Shown piece by piece: positions 23,181-35,754 of a stretch of DNA of 64,000 nt. A program made the translations under genes and the position numbers. The stretch comes from Absidia repens (Eukaryota; Mucoromycota; Mucoromycetes; Mucorales; Cunninghamellaceae): NCBI GenBank assembly GCA_002105175.1, contig MCGE01000004.1:744001-808000 (forward strand), written 5' to 3'. The first letter of the stretch is position 1; every line of letters starts with the position of its first letter. Below the pieces are notes generated by a model, which searched no databases, was not told where the DNA came from, and was given only the letters and a program-made list of their open reading frames with translations.

Positions 23181-24149
23181 AATTGATCCATCATACTGGG
23201 TCAAGAGACAGATTATTTACGTGTGATTTTTGACGATATTAGAGGCCCACCATTATTATGTATTTATTATTTAATAAAGAAAAAAATAAATAAAAAAAAA
23301 CAAACAAATTTTTTTAGATAAAAAGATATTCGAGAAAAATTAATTTATAATAAAACAAATATCTTGATAAGTAGTCTCTTGGAGCTCAACTAGCTTTAGT
23401 TTGCGGTTCACGTCTTTTTTTTATCATAGTTCGTGCAAAGGAATAAGTAAAAAAAATGTGAAATAAGGACTAAAAATAAACGAGCTAGGTTCATACTAAA
23501 TGACCTATAACTTTCAATCACTCACTATGTTTTTGGGGCGGGGTAAGCAGTTATATATGCGCGAGAAAACGATGTAAATGTTCTATATAGGCGTTTACAT
23601 GTACAACATAAACTGGGTTATAGAATTGTTCGAGAAGAAATAAAGCTATCTTTGATCCTGAGTGATCTAAAACTGTTTACCAATCCCTTGGTCTTAGTGT
23701 GGAAAAATAGTCGTCATGGTTGAATTAGAACACAAGTGTTCGGTGGAACACTCATACAAAGAAATAGTAGCGACATTTTTCATTGTACAATGGGTCAGAC
23801 GATGTTTAATTAATTAATGAAAAAGCATATTTTATTGAAGCGCATTGACAGTAAAACTGAAAGCAAGGGGTTCATTATAATAAGGGACTCAATTGAAAGC
23901 TCTAATGGACAAAGAATGAGCGAAGCCAACATGAGATCTGAAGTTTGGTCAACACTAATCTAAAGGGTAGTTTGTAAAAAGAATTCTAATATATTGTCTA
24001 AGAGCACGAGAATAATTTCAAAGGATATTTTTTTTATTGAGGTACAACAACGGTCAACACTAATCATGATGGATGATGGATCTACTGCACAAGACATGAG
24101 ACAGAGAGACTCAGGGGCCATTTTCATTGAAACAAGTAAAACGAGACAT

Positions 24150-24480
24150 ATTTTATTCATATATATATATATATATAAGAGCTATAGAAAACTAAAGACT
24201 AAGCTAAGCTAACAATGAAGGCTCCAAAAGGCCAACTAATGGGTGCCTCCAGATCCTAGATCCAAAATGAAAGGGTTTCCCCATGCATCTTGTAATCCTT
24301 GAGCTGAGCCCCCTTCTAAACTAGTTTTAACACTAATCTAAGATCGTCCTAAGTCCAAAGAAGTTGATTGATGAAGAAAAACCCGAAGGAAAAAAAAAGA
24401 ATTTAAAAAGAAAGAGATCGACAAAATAAAAACGAACGAAAATAAATATTCACGTGGGCGCGTTTTGAAATATTTATTTT
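24150..24480 (-). repeat. Dispersed repeat family, copy 4
   Basis: Minus orientation. It shows CACGTGGGCG (24452-24461) at its 5' end, then A-rich/T-rich, CTAGTTTAGAAGGGGG, the core GATGCATGGGGAAACCCTTT (about 24269-24288) and GGATCTAGGATCTGG. It ends in an AATAAAATAT-type tail (about 24150-24160). Confidence 0.8.
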
Positions 24481-24666
24481 TTTGTTTTCTGGTTTTCCAA
24501 TATGCGTGCACATAAATCTTCAATTTAGCAGCAACCGGTGTTTGAATTATCCCTGATTTTTTTGAAATGACCAGGGTTCCTCTAATTGTGCGATAGAACT
24601 GTACCTTATTGATGGCACCTGTAAGGATGATAAGCATTATTAGAGCATGTGCATATTTATTTACTA

Positions 24667-25821
24667 TTACTTTTCATTATATTCTAAGGTTGTGCCAAAA
24701 ATGGTATCCCAAAATTTTGACGTGATGCCATATCCAGCTTCAAAATCTTTATAATGATGGGCCAGATGGTATTTCTTCATTTCTTTAAAATGAAAAGACA
24801 TAACTTTTGCATGGTGTAAATAGTAATGGGTCATATCGTATAAAATATATCCAAACACACCACCAGCAATTATGCCATGAGCCATCCATGAAGGAAATAA
24901 AACATGTGCCAAGCGAATCCAGGGATAAGCAAGGATGACAAATAAAGCTGGAGGCACCACTAACCGAAGACTAGTGATGATAAAACCAGTAAGTCAATAA
25001 TTCGAAGTATTATACAAGCGTAAAGTAGTTAATTACCTGTCCATCGGTAGGAAATGATGAAATCCATGCAACGTGAAATGAAGAAGAAAGGCCCACTGAG
25101 CATCTGGGAGATGATCATCGAAATGAAATAAGCATCTATGAAGTCCATATTCCAGAAGGGACCATATAAAAACTCCGCCGGCAAACAAAGATATTGCCAC
25201 GGATGACGACGACCATAAAGAATAAGATTGATACAATTGATATATCACAAACGGAATCCAGAGCATTGGCACAACATACCATTTAGTTTTGGTGAGCGGC
25301 TCCAACAAGGGGTGACCAAAGAATATGGCCGGGGTAGGTAAATACCTAGGCTTGTGCACTTGTTCCAAATAAAATTCCTTGGTAAACTGAGTTTTAAAAA
25401 ATTGAGGAATTAATGCTCGGCGCAAATCCAAGAATTTTGTGTCCTTGACGGTATTAGTGATGGATGGTGTAAAGTCTTCTTGCGCATATGTATTATATTC
25501 TTCCTCTTCTTCCAGTACTGCTACTCGTTGGCGATGTAATATTTCCCTTTCCTTGTCGTTAAATTGTCGTGGCTGGTGGACGCTTCCAATACAATAGTCA
25601 CCCATCATTTCATAGGCTGAGTCGGAATGTTCATGCGAGGCTGTATCTTTCATCACTGAGGTCACATCTTTACCACCGTATTCGAGTATGAGGTCCTCTC
25701 CACCAGGATGGTCTCTTAAAAACACACTCATATCATATACCTTTTCTCGATAAACTACCCAGCATGAATTTTCCGTATTGTGCTTGTTGATCTCCTTTAA
25801 TGTAAAAAGGCGCTCGGTCAT
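24667..25821 (-). CDS. SCS7: Sphingolipid/fatty acid 2-hydroxylase with N-terminal cytochrome b5 domain
   Basis: The enzyme adds the 2-hydroxyl group to ceramide very-long-chain fatty acids in the ER membrane. Two exons (25821-25037 and 24970-24667) give 362 residues; yeast Scs7 has 384. Residues 1-85 are a cytochrome b5 domain: LFTLKEINKHNTENSCWVVY, VYDMSVFLRDHPGGEDLIL with the haem-ligand His in HPGG, and the second His in HEHSDSAY. The hydroxylase part has the histidine clusters HRCLFHF, HFTLHGFHHFLP, HYYLHHAK and HLAHHYKDFEAGYG and several hydrophobic segments (for example WYVVPMLWIPFVIYQLY). The C-terminus lacks an obvious KKXX signal (it ends TLEYNEK). The splice junction MD|SLRLVVPPA restores the family's DRLRLVFPP-like motif. 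Confidence 0.95.
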
Positions 25822-26224
25822 AATGATGGTAAATAAAATATATAAGTTGATAGATATACAATAGAGGAGAAAGGCGAAGGATTAGCTTTTTTATCAGGAA
25901 AAAAAAAAAGTTTTTTTTCTTTCTGACATCGAAACAAAAAAAAAATCATTCGATGAATCCAAGGTTTTTGAAATGAAGTGACACGCCTTGCCATAATTAG
26001 TAATGACAGACCATGGAGATGTTTTAAACATGATATATGGAATATAATGCATTTCACTAAGGTAAAACAAATAATTTGATGGGATAATGATATGATAATT
26101 TTATTTTTGAATATAAAAATACAAATGATAAAATAGCGAAATATGATATGATAACAATAACTATGACTATGAGACTATGACTATGACGATGACTATGACT
26201 AATATACAATATCTATAACTAAAA
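25822..26224. other. Intergenic between tafazzin (3') and 2-hydroxylase (5')
   Basis: This 403-bp region carries A-rich sequence near 25900-25920 and an ACTATG/ACGATG short tandem repeat at 26161-26201. No gene was seen. Confidence 0.4.
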
Positions 26225-27602
26225 CTACAATTGTTCAATCTCAAGTTCCTGGTAGGTTTTTTCTTTCAATTGATTGATCGCATCCACCATTTTTGCCGTC
26301 AGTTGTACCCTTGTTTCTTCTTCCGTCAGTTCTCCTTTGTTCCACGCATCCAATATTGGCTGACAATCCAGGGGTTCTCCAAACACTACCATGACAGGTT
26401 TGGATAATTGCACGAATGGTCCCCTTAACGGTCGCACCAGATCCATACCTGTTCAAAAACGAAACAAAGTAAGATAAAATGCGTTTCCTTTACTTCCCAG
26501 GAAAAACAATGATTCTTACCTTGATGCCACATTGGAATAACAATAGGACAAACATCAGATTCCATAATTAACCGACCAATCCCCCACTTGAAACGAAGCA
26601 TCACTTCGGTCTGGTTGACCTTTCCTTCAGGAAACACATGAATCCACCCGCCATGATTGAGTCTGTCGATCGCAAAGTCTACAGCCGGTTGGTAAATGCC
26701 ACCTCCACGAATGGTCGGAATTGCTTTTCCCATAGAAAAAAAGGTCGCCTTGAATCTATGTAATATATATATGTAAGTGGGTACAATCAAAATCATGATA
26801 TCATTAAATATCCAGTCTTTCCCTCTCCCCTTCATTTCCCGTCTATTATCCATTCGAATAACTTACATGGAAGTATAACATATATCCGCTGCACCGAGGA
26901 CCCATCGCATCTTGTCAATATTCAATAATGTTTTCATTGGAAATACACCCCACAATACTGGATCATCCCATACAGACATATGATTCGATACTATAGCATA
27001 ATAATCCAGACTTTAGTAACCGAGGAAAATTATCAAAAGAATAAACATACCCGTTATTTTCATCATTTACCTGTAATTATCCCTCGTTGGCGTTGATCAT
27101 CATGTACAATAGATAAAAATCGATCCATGTGATAAACCTTGGTCGTTTCTAAGCAGGACATGACAAACTTGGAAATAATGCCAATCGAGCCAATCACCAA
27201 TGTATTCCCTGCCCGCCATAAAGGTGAATCAGATTCGGGTTCGCTGTACGGCGCAGTGTATCGTTGTCGGATGCTGAGAGGGATATCATGCCAACCGAAA
27301 TTGCCGAGATTCGATAAAACTTGCCTACCGTCGACCACTTCTTCATGGGTAAGATGTTTCCCAGTTAACGTAGTCGTTGCCCTTGTAGTATTCTTATTAG
27401 TTGTAGTAGATGCTGATGGAAATGATGGTGAACGGTTATCGTTTTTGGCATAAGCGTAATATAAACATGAGGCGGTGGTGAATGTGCCAAAGACACCCCA
27501 TTTCATTTTCCGGGAAAGCCGAGGAAGCATGGATGTGATAGGGTGTCCAGGGTATGCCAGAGGGGAAAAAAGAGTGTATTTCAAATGTCTAAAAAATGAC
27601 AA
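26225..27602 (-). CDS. TAZ1: Tafazzin, cardiolipin transacylase
   Basis: Tafazzin remodels cardiolipin acyl chains in mitochondrial membranes. Four exons (27602-27071, 26990-26867, 26755-26520, 26448-26225) give 371 residues; yeast Taz1 has 381. The acyltransferase box is present as NHMSVWDDPVLWG (the NHxSxxDD form of HX4D). KATFFSMGKAIP and GWIHVFPEGKVNQ follow, the FPEGK box being specific to the tafazzin group, and PIVIPMWHQGMDLVRP is also typical. The N-terminal 60 residues have a hydrophobic segment (WGVFGTFTTASCLYYAYA) that may serve as a membrane anchor. Residues about 55-85 are a Thr/Asn/Ser-rich insert. The first ATG in frame was used; a second at residue 25 is possible. A run of 23 A (sense T) sits directly upstream of the start. 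Confidence 0.94.
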
Positions 27603-30514
27603 TTAAAAAAAAAAAAAAAAAAAAAAAGGAGGGAAATAAAATGGAGAAGAAAGATAGTCCAAATGTTTTAACTTTTATTTTGCGGGCAGGGCTCGGGATA
27701 CTCTCAGTTCGCACTAACACCCCCCCAAAAAAATAGAGCGGGGCTTTAAACGTTGTTCAATTTCCAAAAAAATATTACTGGGTTTGTGTGTTAGATATGT
27801 GAATAAATGGCCCACCCAAATTTATACGTATTATGTCATGAAATGTATTTTACTGCCTTGATATTTATTTCATTCATAATATCATAGATCTATCTCACTA
27901 TTATCGCCCATTTCGTGCGCAGAGATTGTTTTATCATAAGTGTTATCATAAGTGCCAGGGATTCCTTGGTGCTATGTTGTGGCATTTATTTTTTCATGCG
28001 TTCATGCGTTCATCATTGATTATTTTTATGCATACAGTAAAGTACATCACCATAATTTTATACAGCACTCAAGATATTCCTTCCCGAAAAAGTGCGCAAT
28101 GGGTATGCGCCAAAAGATGGGGAATATTCCTTTTTCCCCACATATACATGTTTTTCTGTCAATGATATATGTACAATTTAAGAGGACGATTTATATGAAA
28201 TACGTGGAGTATTGAAAGACGTTGATTAGCTTTTGTTTCTAGAAAATGCTGAGAGTAAACTCTTACCTAGGAAACATTCTATCAGGGATATGTTATAAAC
28301 TGTTGAAGGAACTCATTGATGATAAATAACCTGTTTTTATTGTAAAAAAATAAATAAGTCATAAGGTAAACTAAAAGGATAAGTGATTCGAAGACGAGTG
28401 AAAAAATATTCTACACTACGTAAAAGAAGTGGAGATGAGTAACTATTCAATACGGAAGAGCTGAGCAATCTAGTAAAGGGGTATTCCAAAGGTGCCATAG
28501 GACGGGATTCTCTGTGCTGTCAATACTAGACGATGGGGAGTGTTATAAAAACAAGACAGGACTACTATGCTTCAGCTGCTGATCGGCTTTGACTACTGTT
28601 GTAAAAATAAGAAAAAAGTGAATGAGCTGTCTTGCCATGCTGTCAAATGTATCTGGTTTCTGTAAAAAATGAGGAGTTGTTATGCTGCCATTTGCTGCTA
28701 TGACAGAATTGAGCTACTGTTGAATGGTGAGGCATGCTTTAAAAGAGGATAGGTCATGAAGCTGCCAGTGTTGAATGGTGGAGGTTTCCATCATTAGAGG
28801 AGAAGTAGCATATTGATCATTTTGTATAGTACTTATTTTTGTAAAAAAAAAAGAAGAGATGCAAAAATTAAAAAAAAAAGGATGGCGGAGGAAGAGGGTC
28901 CGCCAAAAGAATATACTCGCAAACAAAAAAAAAAACAATTCAAATCCCGCCCACGTGAATGTTTATTTTCTCCTAAAATTCTCTGCCCGCTCTCTCTCTT
29001 TTCATTTTCAATTTTTCTTTCTTTGTTTTTTTCTTCACCATTCGACATTTTAGAGGTTATGGTGATCTTAGATTAGTGTCAGGACTAGTTTAGAAGAGGT
29101 TTCAGCTCAGGGATGACAACATGCATGGGAAAACCCTTTCATTTTGGATCTCGGATCTGGGACCACCATTATGACTTTTAGGGCCGTCCATTAGCTTAGT
29201 ACAGTACTAGTTTGTCCATAGCTTGTATCTACATCTGAATAAAACATGTCTCTTTTATTTGCTTCAATGAAAAATGTCCCATTAATCTCTCTCATGTCTT
29301 GTGCATTTGATCCATGTCTTTTACTACCATCAGCCCTTTTGATGTATTGTTATGATTTAATGAAAATATATCTTCTTTTCATTACTGTCCCTTGTTGCAT
29401 AGTATATTAGATCCTGTTTAATATTCGCCCCTTTAGATTAGGATTGATCAATCTTTCAATCTCCCAAAAAGCCACATTTATGCTACGTTCATCAGATCCC
29501 ATATTATAATGAACCCCATGTTTTCAGCATGGAGTTGACCATACTGCTTCAAATAAAATATATCCCTTTCTCAGACCATCCTTAGACCCATTATATTGTC
29601 AACAATGCCTTTATTGTGTCAATTTTGTTTTTATGAGTGACTTCACCTACTATGGCTACTTTTCCTGTATAGTCCCAGTGACTAGTTTGTAGTTTTAGGC
29701 CACTTATGATAAACCGTGACTCTATTTCCTCTCTACTGGTCATATTAATTACTTCAAGTCGTACCCCCGTGTATCCATACCTTGAAAAAATATTATAACT
29801 ACCTCTAAACCTGAAATACTGTATATATCCAGTTCATTATTTTTATCGTATATGGTACAATAAAAAATGGAGATAACATAAACCCAAGTGAGTACCAGGA
29901 TATCCTCGAAGACCTGCACACAATCACATCACAGTCTCCACTTCAACAATACCCTCTCCCTGATACTCAGTAGCTTCTTTTTTTTCAATGTGAGAGTGTT
30001 TATAACGTATTTTTTTTGGGGGGGAAATTCCGCATTATATCATACATCATTTCCCGGCATGTCACTACACAACAATGAGACCCACTTTCTAAGTAACAAT
30101 CTGATATTTTATTTATTTAATATTCATCTATGCAAAGGGGCGTCTCTTTACGTCAAGTGGTATATGGAGAGGTAAATAAAAAGTATACTGTATATAAAAA
30201 TAAAAGGCAAAGAAGTGATAAAATTGTTTTTATTGATGCGCATGTGGAAAATAAAACTGTGGTATTATAGGAGTAACTAAAACTAAATAAGCCTATAAGG
30301 TATATAAAGGGGAATAAATAAAAAGAGCGGGGCTATGCAACTAATAAAGTGAAATAGGAAGGTAATGGGTAATGGTAAAATGTAAATATAAATATATAAT
30401 GGGACTAAAGGAAAAACAAATTGAGAGAAGGCTAGATATAACATCTTTTGTATCCATGATTGTCGGCTGGCTGATTTTGAGTCTATTGGTACTGTTGTGT
30501 TGCTAGGATTGGTC
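27603..30514. other. Gene-poor region with repeat copy 5
   Basis: This stretch of 2.9 kb between tafazzin and the LIM-RhoGAP gene holds repeat copy 5 (28930-29640). No coding region is supported; the short frames at 27926-28215 and 28714-29076 are low-complexity or repeat shadows. A TTTAAACG box is at 27745-27752, 143 bp upstream of the tafazzin start. Confidence 0.5.
28930..29640 (+). repeat. Dispersed repeat family, copy 5 (one of the longest)
   Basis: It shows TTCAAATCCCGCCCACGTGA (about 28940-28959), then a CT-rich stretch and TTTTTCTTCACCATT. These are followed by GGACTAGTTTAGAAGAGG, the core ATGCATGGGAAAACCCTTTC and TAGCTTAGTACAGTACTAG. The tail TGAATAAAACATGTCTC is next, then CCCATTAATCTCTCTCATGT. 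A second AATAAAATATATCCCTTTCT block lies at about 29552-29571 and is shared with copy 9. Confidence 0.85.
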
Positions 30515-31593
30515 CTACATTGGTAACTGATAATGATTGGAAGTTGACAGATGATGTTCCTTGATGCCCAAAGAAGTGGGTCGCTTGTTCATAAAATTAT
30601 TGGATGGTGTTGTCGCTGATATTGAAGTATTAATTGAGCTATATGGTTCGTCGTAAAGTGCTACTGCGGAGAAATGATTGGGGCGATGAGTAGTTGGTGA
30701 TAATGATGTTGATGCTGGTCTGGTAGTTCCCTGCCTCGTAGTGCCATCATAGTATTTCAGAAAATGTTTGGAGTCTATGCTGGTGAGCCATTCTACCATT
30801 TCGTGATCGGATACTGAAGAGAGCATATCATCTGGCGTCTAAAATGATAATAAAAACAAAATGTGATTTGAGTAAAAGCGCTATTACCATTTGATCCGTT
30901 TTAATTTTTTTTCCCCCAAGGTACCTTGCCAAGCTGGTCGTGATATTTGATCAACTTTTTCACAATATCAATTTCTTTATTCGGTATTCTGTCAGTGATT
31001 ATACTTCTGCTGTTTGAAATTGAGGTTGCCGTTTCTTGGTGCTGGTAACTGGTGGTCCGATTATGTAAAAAACTTGGTGCCATAATGCTTGCCAGGTTGC
31101 AAATGTCCATCTTGTTTGAACTTTTAAATGTTGATACATGGTGAAGGAAATGGAATATAACTTGCATTGTGTCCCTATTTTCTTTTGGAAGCATACAGCA
31201 AGCGAGATGGAGCGCAGATTTGATCTTTTCTTCGTTTTCCAACCCTATGAATGAATATAAAAAAGTCTGTGAGAAAAAAATTTCAAGCTTGTAGATATTT
31301 TCGTTCTTCTTTATACCTGCAGCAGCCACAAAAACTGGATAAAGCCGATATGTCAATAGTGGTTCAGGAAGTTCACGAAGGTATCGCATTAGTAGAGCTG
31401 CCAGTTGAATGGACGTTTGCTTGGTAAGGAGTTCAAACATGGCTGTGCTGTCACCAGAAGTGTCGTTGTCGATAACGTTTTCTAACCGCCTTAACTCCCG
31501 TATGTTGCCATTTTTTCTAAAAATGCCCTCCACCGAAAGATCTTGAAAAAGGTAAGTTTATTCTGCATTTTTTTCTCCATGTTTTTTCCTTTT

Positions 31594-31638
<45 letters not shown>

Positions 31639-34600
31639 GATATACCTCTTTGTAGGAGCACCAAGAGACAATGTTGGATAAAAATAGGGACTTTGCAATG
31701 AATGGACTTGAAGCATGTATTTATTTCTTGAATGACTGCATGATTCCTTTCCTCGCCATGTTTGATGCCATACAGATTGTTCGTCCAGATATACATTTTC
31801 AAATCAACTGCTTCATTTTTCGGTTGCTGATCATGATAATAGGTGGTGGATGACAAAAGACTAAGTGGAGCACCGAATACTTTTGGAGAATGATGACGAT
31901 CTGTTGACGGAGACTGAGGAGTTCTGATCCTTGTTTTGAGTTTGTTCCATAGAGTTGGTTTCTGAAGATCAACAAATTGCATCCACTCATTCAATGAATA
32001 CATATCAGGTAAAATAGAATTGATGGACTTTGCAGCAATGTAACTGACTAAGAGATACTGATTGGGTGATAGCTGTAATAGGTGCTCATATAAGTTGACT
32101 GAGTTTGCTGATCTTGCTGAGACTGATGGTTTGTTCACTGATATTTTTGATATAGGGGGAGTACTAGGTGCAACTGTTCCACGTAAATCTTCATCGTATG
32201 TGCATTGTTGTTTATGTTGTAGTTGAGGTGATTTAGTGGATTGTTTTTGGTTGACGGGATTTCGCAGGCTTCCGAATCTCTGTCGTGTATTCGCTGATAA
32301 GCGCCTTGTCACCGAAACTAACCCATGTTTGCCTGTTTCGGATGTTGTTGACGAAGGTTGCGGTGTGCTAGGTGATAAAATAGTGCTGTGTCTGGTTTGC
32401 CGCTGTTGCGTTGATGTTGATGATGATTTTTCCAAAATAAGGCTTCGATGATGATAGGTATTCTTGGGCTCGTTGGCCGATATTTTGATAGAAGATGTGT
32501 TGCCATTGTTTGTGGAGTCATTAATACGGTCCAAGTCAGCACCTTTGACACGCTTGATATTTCCAAAATTAATCGACCCAATGATTGACCTGCGTCGAAG
32601 CGGCTTTTGTTCCTGCTGAAGTGTTGGTTGATGGTTGCTATGGTTGCTTATCGTAAAAGGAATAGTTGCAGATGAAGGTAGAGTGGTACTGTTATACGAC
32701 ATGATTGTTTTATTGCTGGAATTTTGCTGATCATATATATCCAATTGCCTGTCACTGTGGGTTTCTAATAGAGTATTATCAAAATAACAGCCGAGTTAAT
32801 ATGGAAGTGTTCACTAATGGATTTTTTTTTTTTTTTTTTTTTGTACCTGAAGAGTTCATAACATGATAAAGACGTGCCAAAACCAATTTCAGGATATATA
32901 GGTAATGTTGTAATTGGGTCATATATGTAAATAAGGGATATACTGTGCCATGATAATTTTGTTGACCGGTGACAGGAGAAGTAGAGCATTGGCTACACAA
33001 AAGAACATGTGATCCAGAGGCAGAGTTTGCTGAGAATTGCACAGTTATTAAATTTGTGAATACATGTCGACATTGTGAGCACACAAAACATGAAGGATGC
33101 CATCGAAATCGATTTTCATATTGGTAACAGTCTTCGTCAATAAGTTGTTGACATGAATGGCATTGATCCCACAATATATCCTGATGTTGCTTGGTGTACA
33201 ATGATGCCTTGTCATGATTTGCTGATGAGCCCAACACACTTAAAAATGGATCTTCCTTGAACCAATAGCGTCCACCAACCCAAACCCTTTTTCGCTCGAG
33301 TTCCAAGAGATTATTGAGAAATTCCGGTATGGCATTGGAAGAAGGGCAATCACGTTCCTAGTAAATAATGAAAAAAATGTAACGCAAAGAAATGAGTAAA
33401 AAAATAATCAAATACAAAATATTATCATTTTTCAGTTTACCAAATGTAAAGCTCCAGTTAGACCAATCCGGATCAATGTTTTGAAATTCTGCGCCAAACT
33501 TGTCACAAGAGAGAGGAGTTCCTGCGTGGCACCTCTATTGTTGTCCATCTTCTTATCATCAGACTGAGCCAGTAAGTAAAAAAATCGAATTACTTGGTCA
33601 CACACAGTTTTGGATTCCTTGCTGCATGGTAACACTAAAGGTGAATTTTTTTTTTTAAAAAAAAACAAAAATAAGAAAAAGGCCAGATACATGATCCCCC
33701 TCCATTTTTATGATTCACAAACCTTTGCCATTACGTGTCGACTTTTGTTGTATATCGTCCAAAGCATTATAAAGCACCGCCAAATGCATCACAAACTGAC
33801 TTGCCATTCTAAATCCTTCCATATACGCACCAGCTGCCACCAAGAGTAGCATATCTGAGATACAAGCTGCTGATGACTCTTCAAAAGATGATAGATCAAC
33901 CCAAATTCTATTGGCCTTTCGTTCCATTGTAGATTGATGTAATTTTAATTGTAGTGTCGTCAATTTCATGCTGCCTAAACGATAAAAGAAAAAAGAATGG
34001 AAACATGATTCTTCAGTAAGTGCCCTGTATTGAGTTCGACTTGATATAATCCCTAGTTACTTACCATCATTGATATGTAAAGTATCTGCCAATCGCACAT
34101 GCCAGAACTATGTAGAAGAAGAAAGCAGTGAGATCGTGCATATTTTTAAAATGTGCATTTTATGCCTTTTTTTTTTTTTTTTACCTTGAAGATCATGTAA
34201 CATTCAGGGTGCCATTTTTTCCCAGGGAAATGTTTGTGCTCGACAAATTTCTCGAGGATAGCCTGATTGCATCCAGAGCATTGTATTTCAGGAATATCAG
34301 AGAAGTGCAGTAAACAATAAACACGATCTTCAAATTCGTAGCAAATATCTTCAGAGTTGAGTGAGTATTGAGAACATTCAGAGCATTTGTTCGTATTTTG
34401 ACACTGTTGACAAAGTTGTGGATTCGTTTTATTGGCGTTTTCGTTGTTGTTGTTGATTGTGTTTGCTGCTTTCATGGGTTGTTGGCATCGTTGACAAAGA
34501 GCAGTGCCACCACCATCTACTTGAGCACGATAATGTTCTTCACAGACAATTTTGAAGTTGGAAGCATCGCGACTTGTATTGAGAGCATAAAATTTGTCCG

Positions 34601-35311
34601 CCACCAAAACATGACAGTCCTAATTGTATGATTGAAAAAAATCAAATAAAAAAAAAAATCAGTATCAACGATAAACCATCACTGCTCACCATTAAAGTGA
34701 TCGCCACCACCCGATCTCTCTCTTCCATCCCCTAAAATACCATCCCCTTTTTCTATATTCTATTGAGAAGGAGCAGAAACTTGTGCTAACCCAAATCCCG
34801 TCCATTCCTTTTTTCTTTTTCTACAATCAATATAATAAAGCATAGATGCGCTAATCTAACACAATATAATAAATATATCATTGGGCAACACCACCTCCAT
34901 ATAACAGTGCATTTCAGCATATTGCGCATATACAGCCAATCTAAGCCATCTTTAGCATATTGCACACATACACCCAACCCAAGCCATCTATCTTTGACCC
35001 TTTTTTGCTTTTCCACCGCCCCCTTTATTTTCATTTGGATTACTTACTTTGCAGGTAAAACAGTCGTAGTGATACACCTGACCTAAGGCACGAATGAGTG
35101 AGCGATCTGTCCGTAAACAAGGTAGTTGACAAGAGTAGCACTGACGAACTCGTCGTTGTTTGTGTCGAGAACTTTTCTTCCTCTTTTCGTTGGCGTTGCT
35201 TTCACTAGACTCCGTTCTAGGAGACCCTGAGGTCGTTGAGGCGTATTCGAGGGTTGAATCCTTTGTTGCAGACTTTCCACTTTGACCAAGAGCAGATGTC
35301 GCTGTAACCAT
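30515..35311 (-). CDS. LRG1: LIM-domain Rho GTPase-activating protein (Lrg1/Rga type)
   Basis: Ten exons (35311-35048, 34619-34185, 34107-34065, 33974-33723, 33634-33441, 33357-32847, 32764-31646, 31541-31317, 31244-30925, 30838-30515) join in frame to 1228 residues. LIM zinc-finger clusters occur at about residues 58-117 (CYSCQLPC, HYDCFTCKDC, CEEHY), at about 158-240 (KCSECSQYS, YCLLHF, CSGCNQAIL, WHPECYMIF) and at about 462-530 (CHSCQQLI, WHPSCFVCSQC, CSQC). A Ser/Thr/Gln-rich linker of about 300 residues follows. The RhoGAP domain (about 915-1110) has the arginine-finger VEGIFRKNGNIRELRRL, then LMRYLRELPEPLLTYRLYP and NLASIMAPSFL. The Lrg1 family inactivates Rho1 in cell-wall and polarity signalling. 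The C-terminal 110 residues are Ser/Thr-rich. An intron inside the GAP domain (31316-31245) is required: the unspliced frame inserts about 24 residues not found in the family. Confidence 0.9.
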
Positions 35312-35374
35312 TATCTGATTAAGCAGTTGCAATTTTTGTAAATATATGTAAAAGTGAAGGGGAAAGAAAAAAAA

Positions 35375-35413
<39 letters not shown>

Positions 35414-35754
35414 TAGAGTAGGTTTTGTGAGTGGACGGGACTGTGTGAATGTAGTGAGAGGGGCTGAGGAGGGGGGCAGTTGTGTGAATGAATAAATGAA
35501 TGAATGAATGAATATGGATTGATAAAAGAAGAGCAATAAGAGGAGAGAATGTCTAAAGATTCATATAATGAGGTATGTGACAGAAATTTGAATAATTCCA
35601 GAATCAACAAATTCTAGTAACTAATAGAGGAAAGAAGTATAAAATAATGCAGCGGAATCAAAAAGTCTAATAAGGGGAAAAGCGACATGACCAAAAAAAA
35701 AGCGGTGATTGAAATAACTACTCGCTATGTTTATTCAACTTGCAATAGCGATAT
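35312..35754. other. Intergenic with microsatellites (LRG1-type promoter)
   Basis: It contains an A run at 35367-35383, a (GA)n tract at 35384-35411 and a TGAA-type tetranucleotide repeat at about 35483-35514, all just upstream of the LIM-RhoGAP start. No gene was seen. Confidence 0.5.

Larger units (their letters stand above)
22138..24666. other. Gene-poor, repeat-bearing intergenic region
   Basis: This stretch of 2.5 kb has no supported gene. It contains repeat copies 3 (about 22650-23180) and 4 (about 24150-24480) in opposite orientation. The intervening 23.2-24.1 kb is AT-rich sequence with no structure that I can name. Confidence 0.5.

Noticed and set aside
31247..31317. Reading straight through the LIM-RhoGAP sequence (an insert with KKNENIYKLEIFFSQTF).
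   Set aside because: Canonical donor and acceptor flank it, the phase is kept, and the RhoGAP fold has no insert here.
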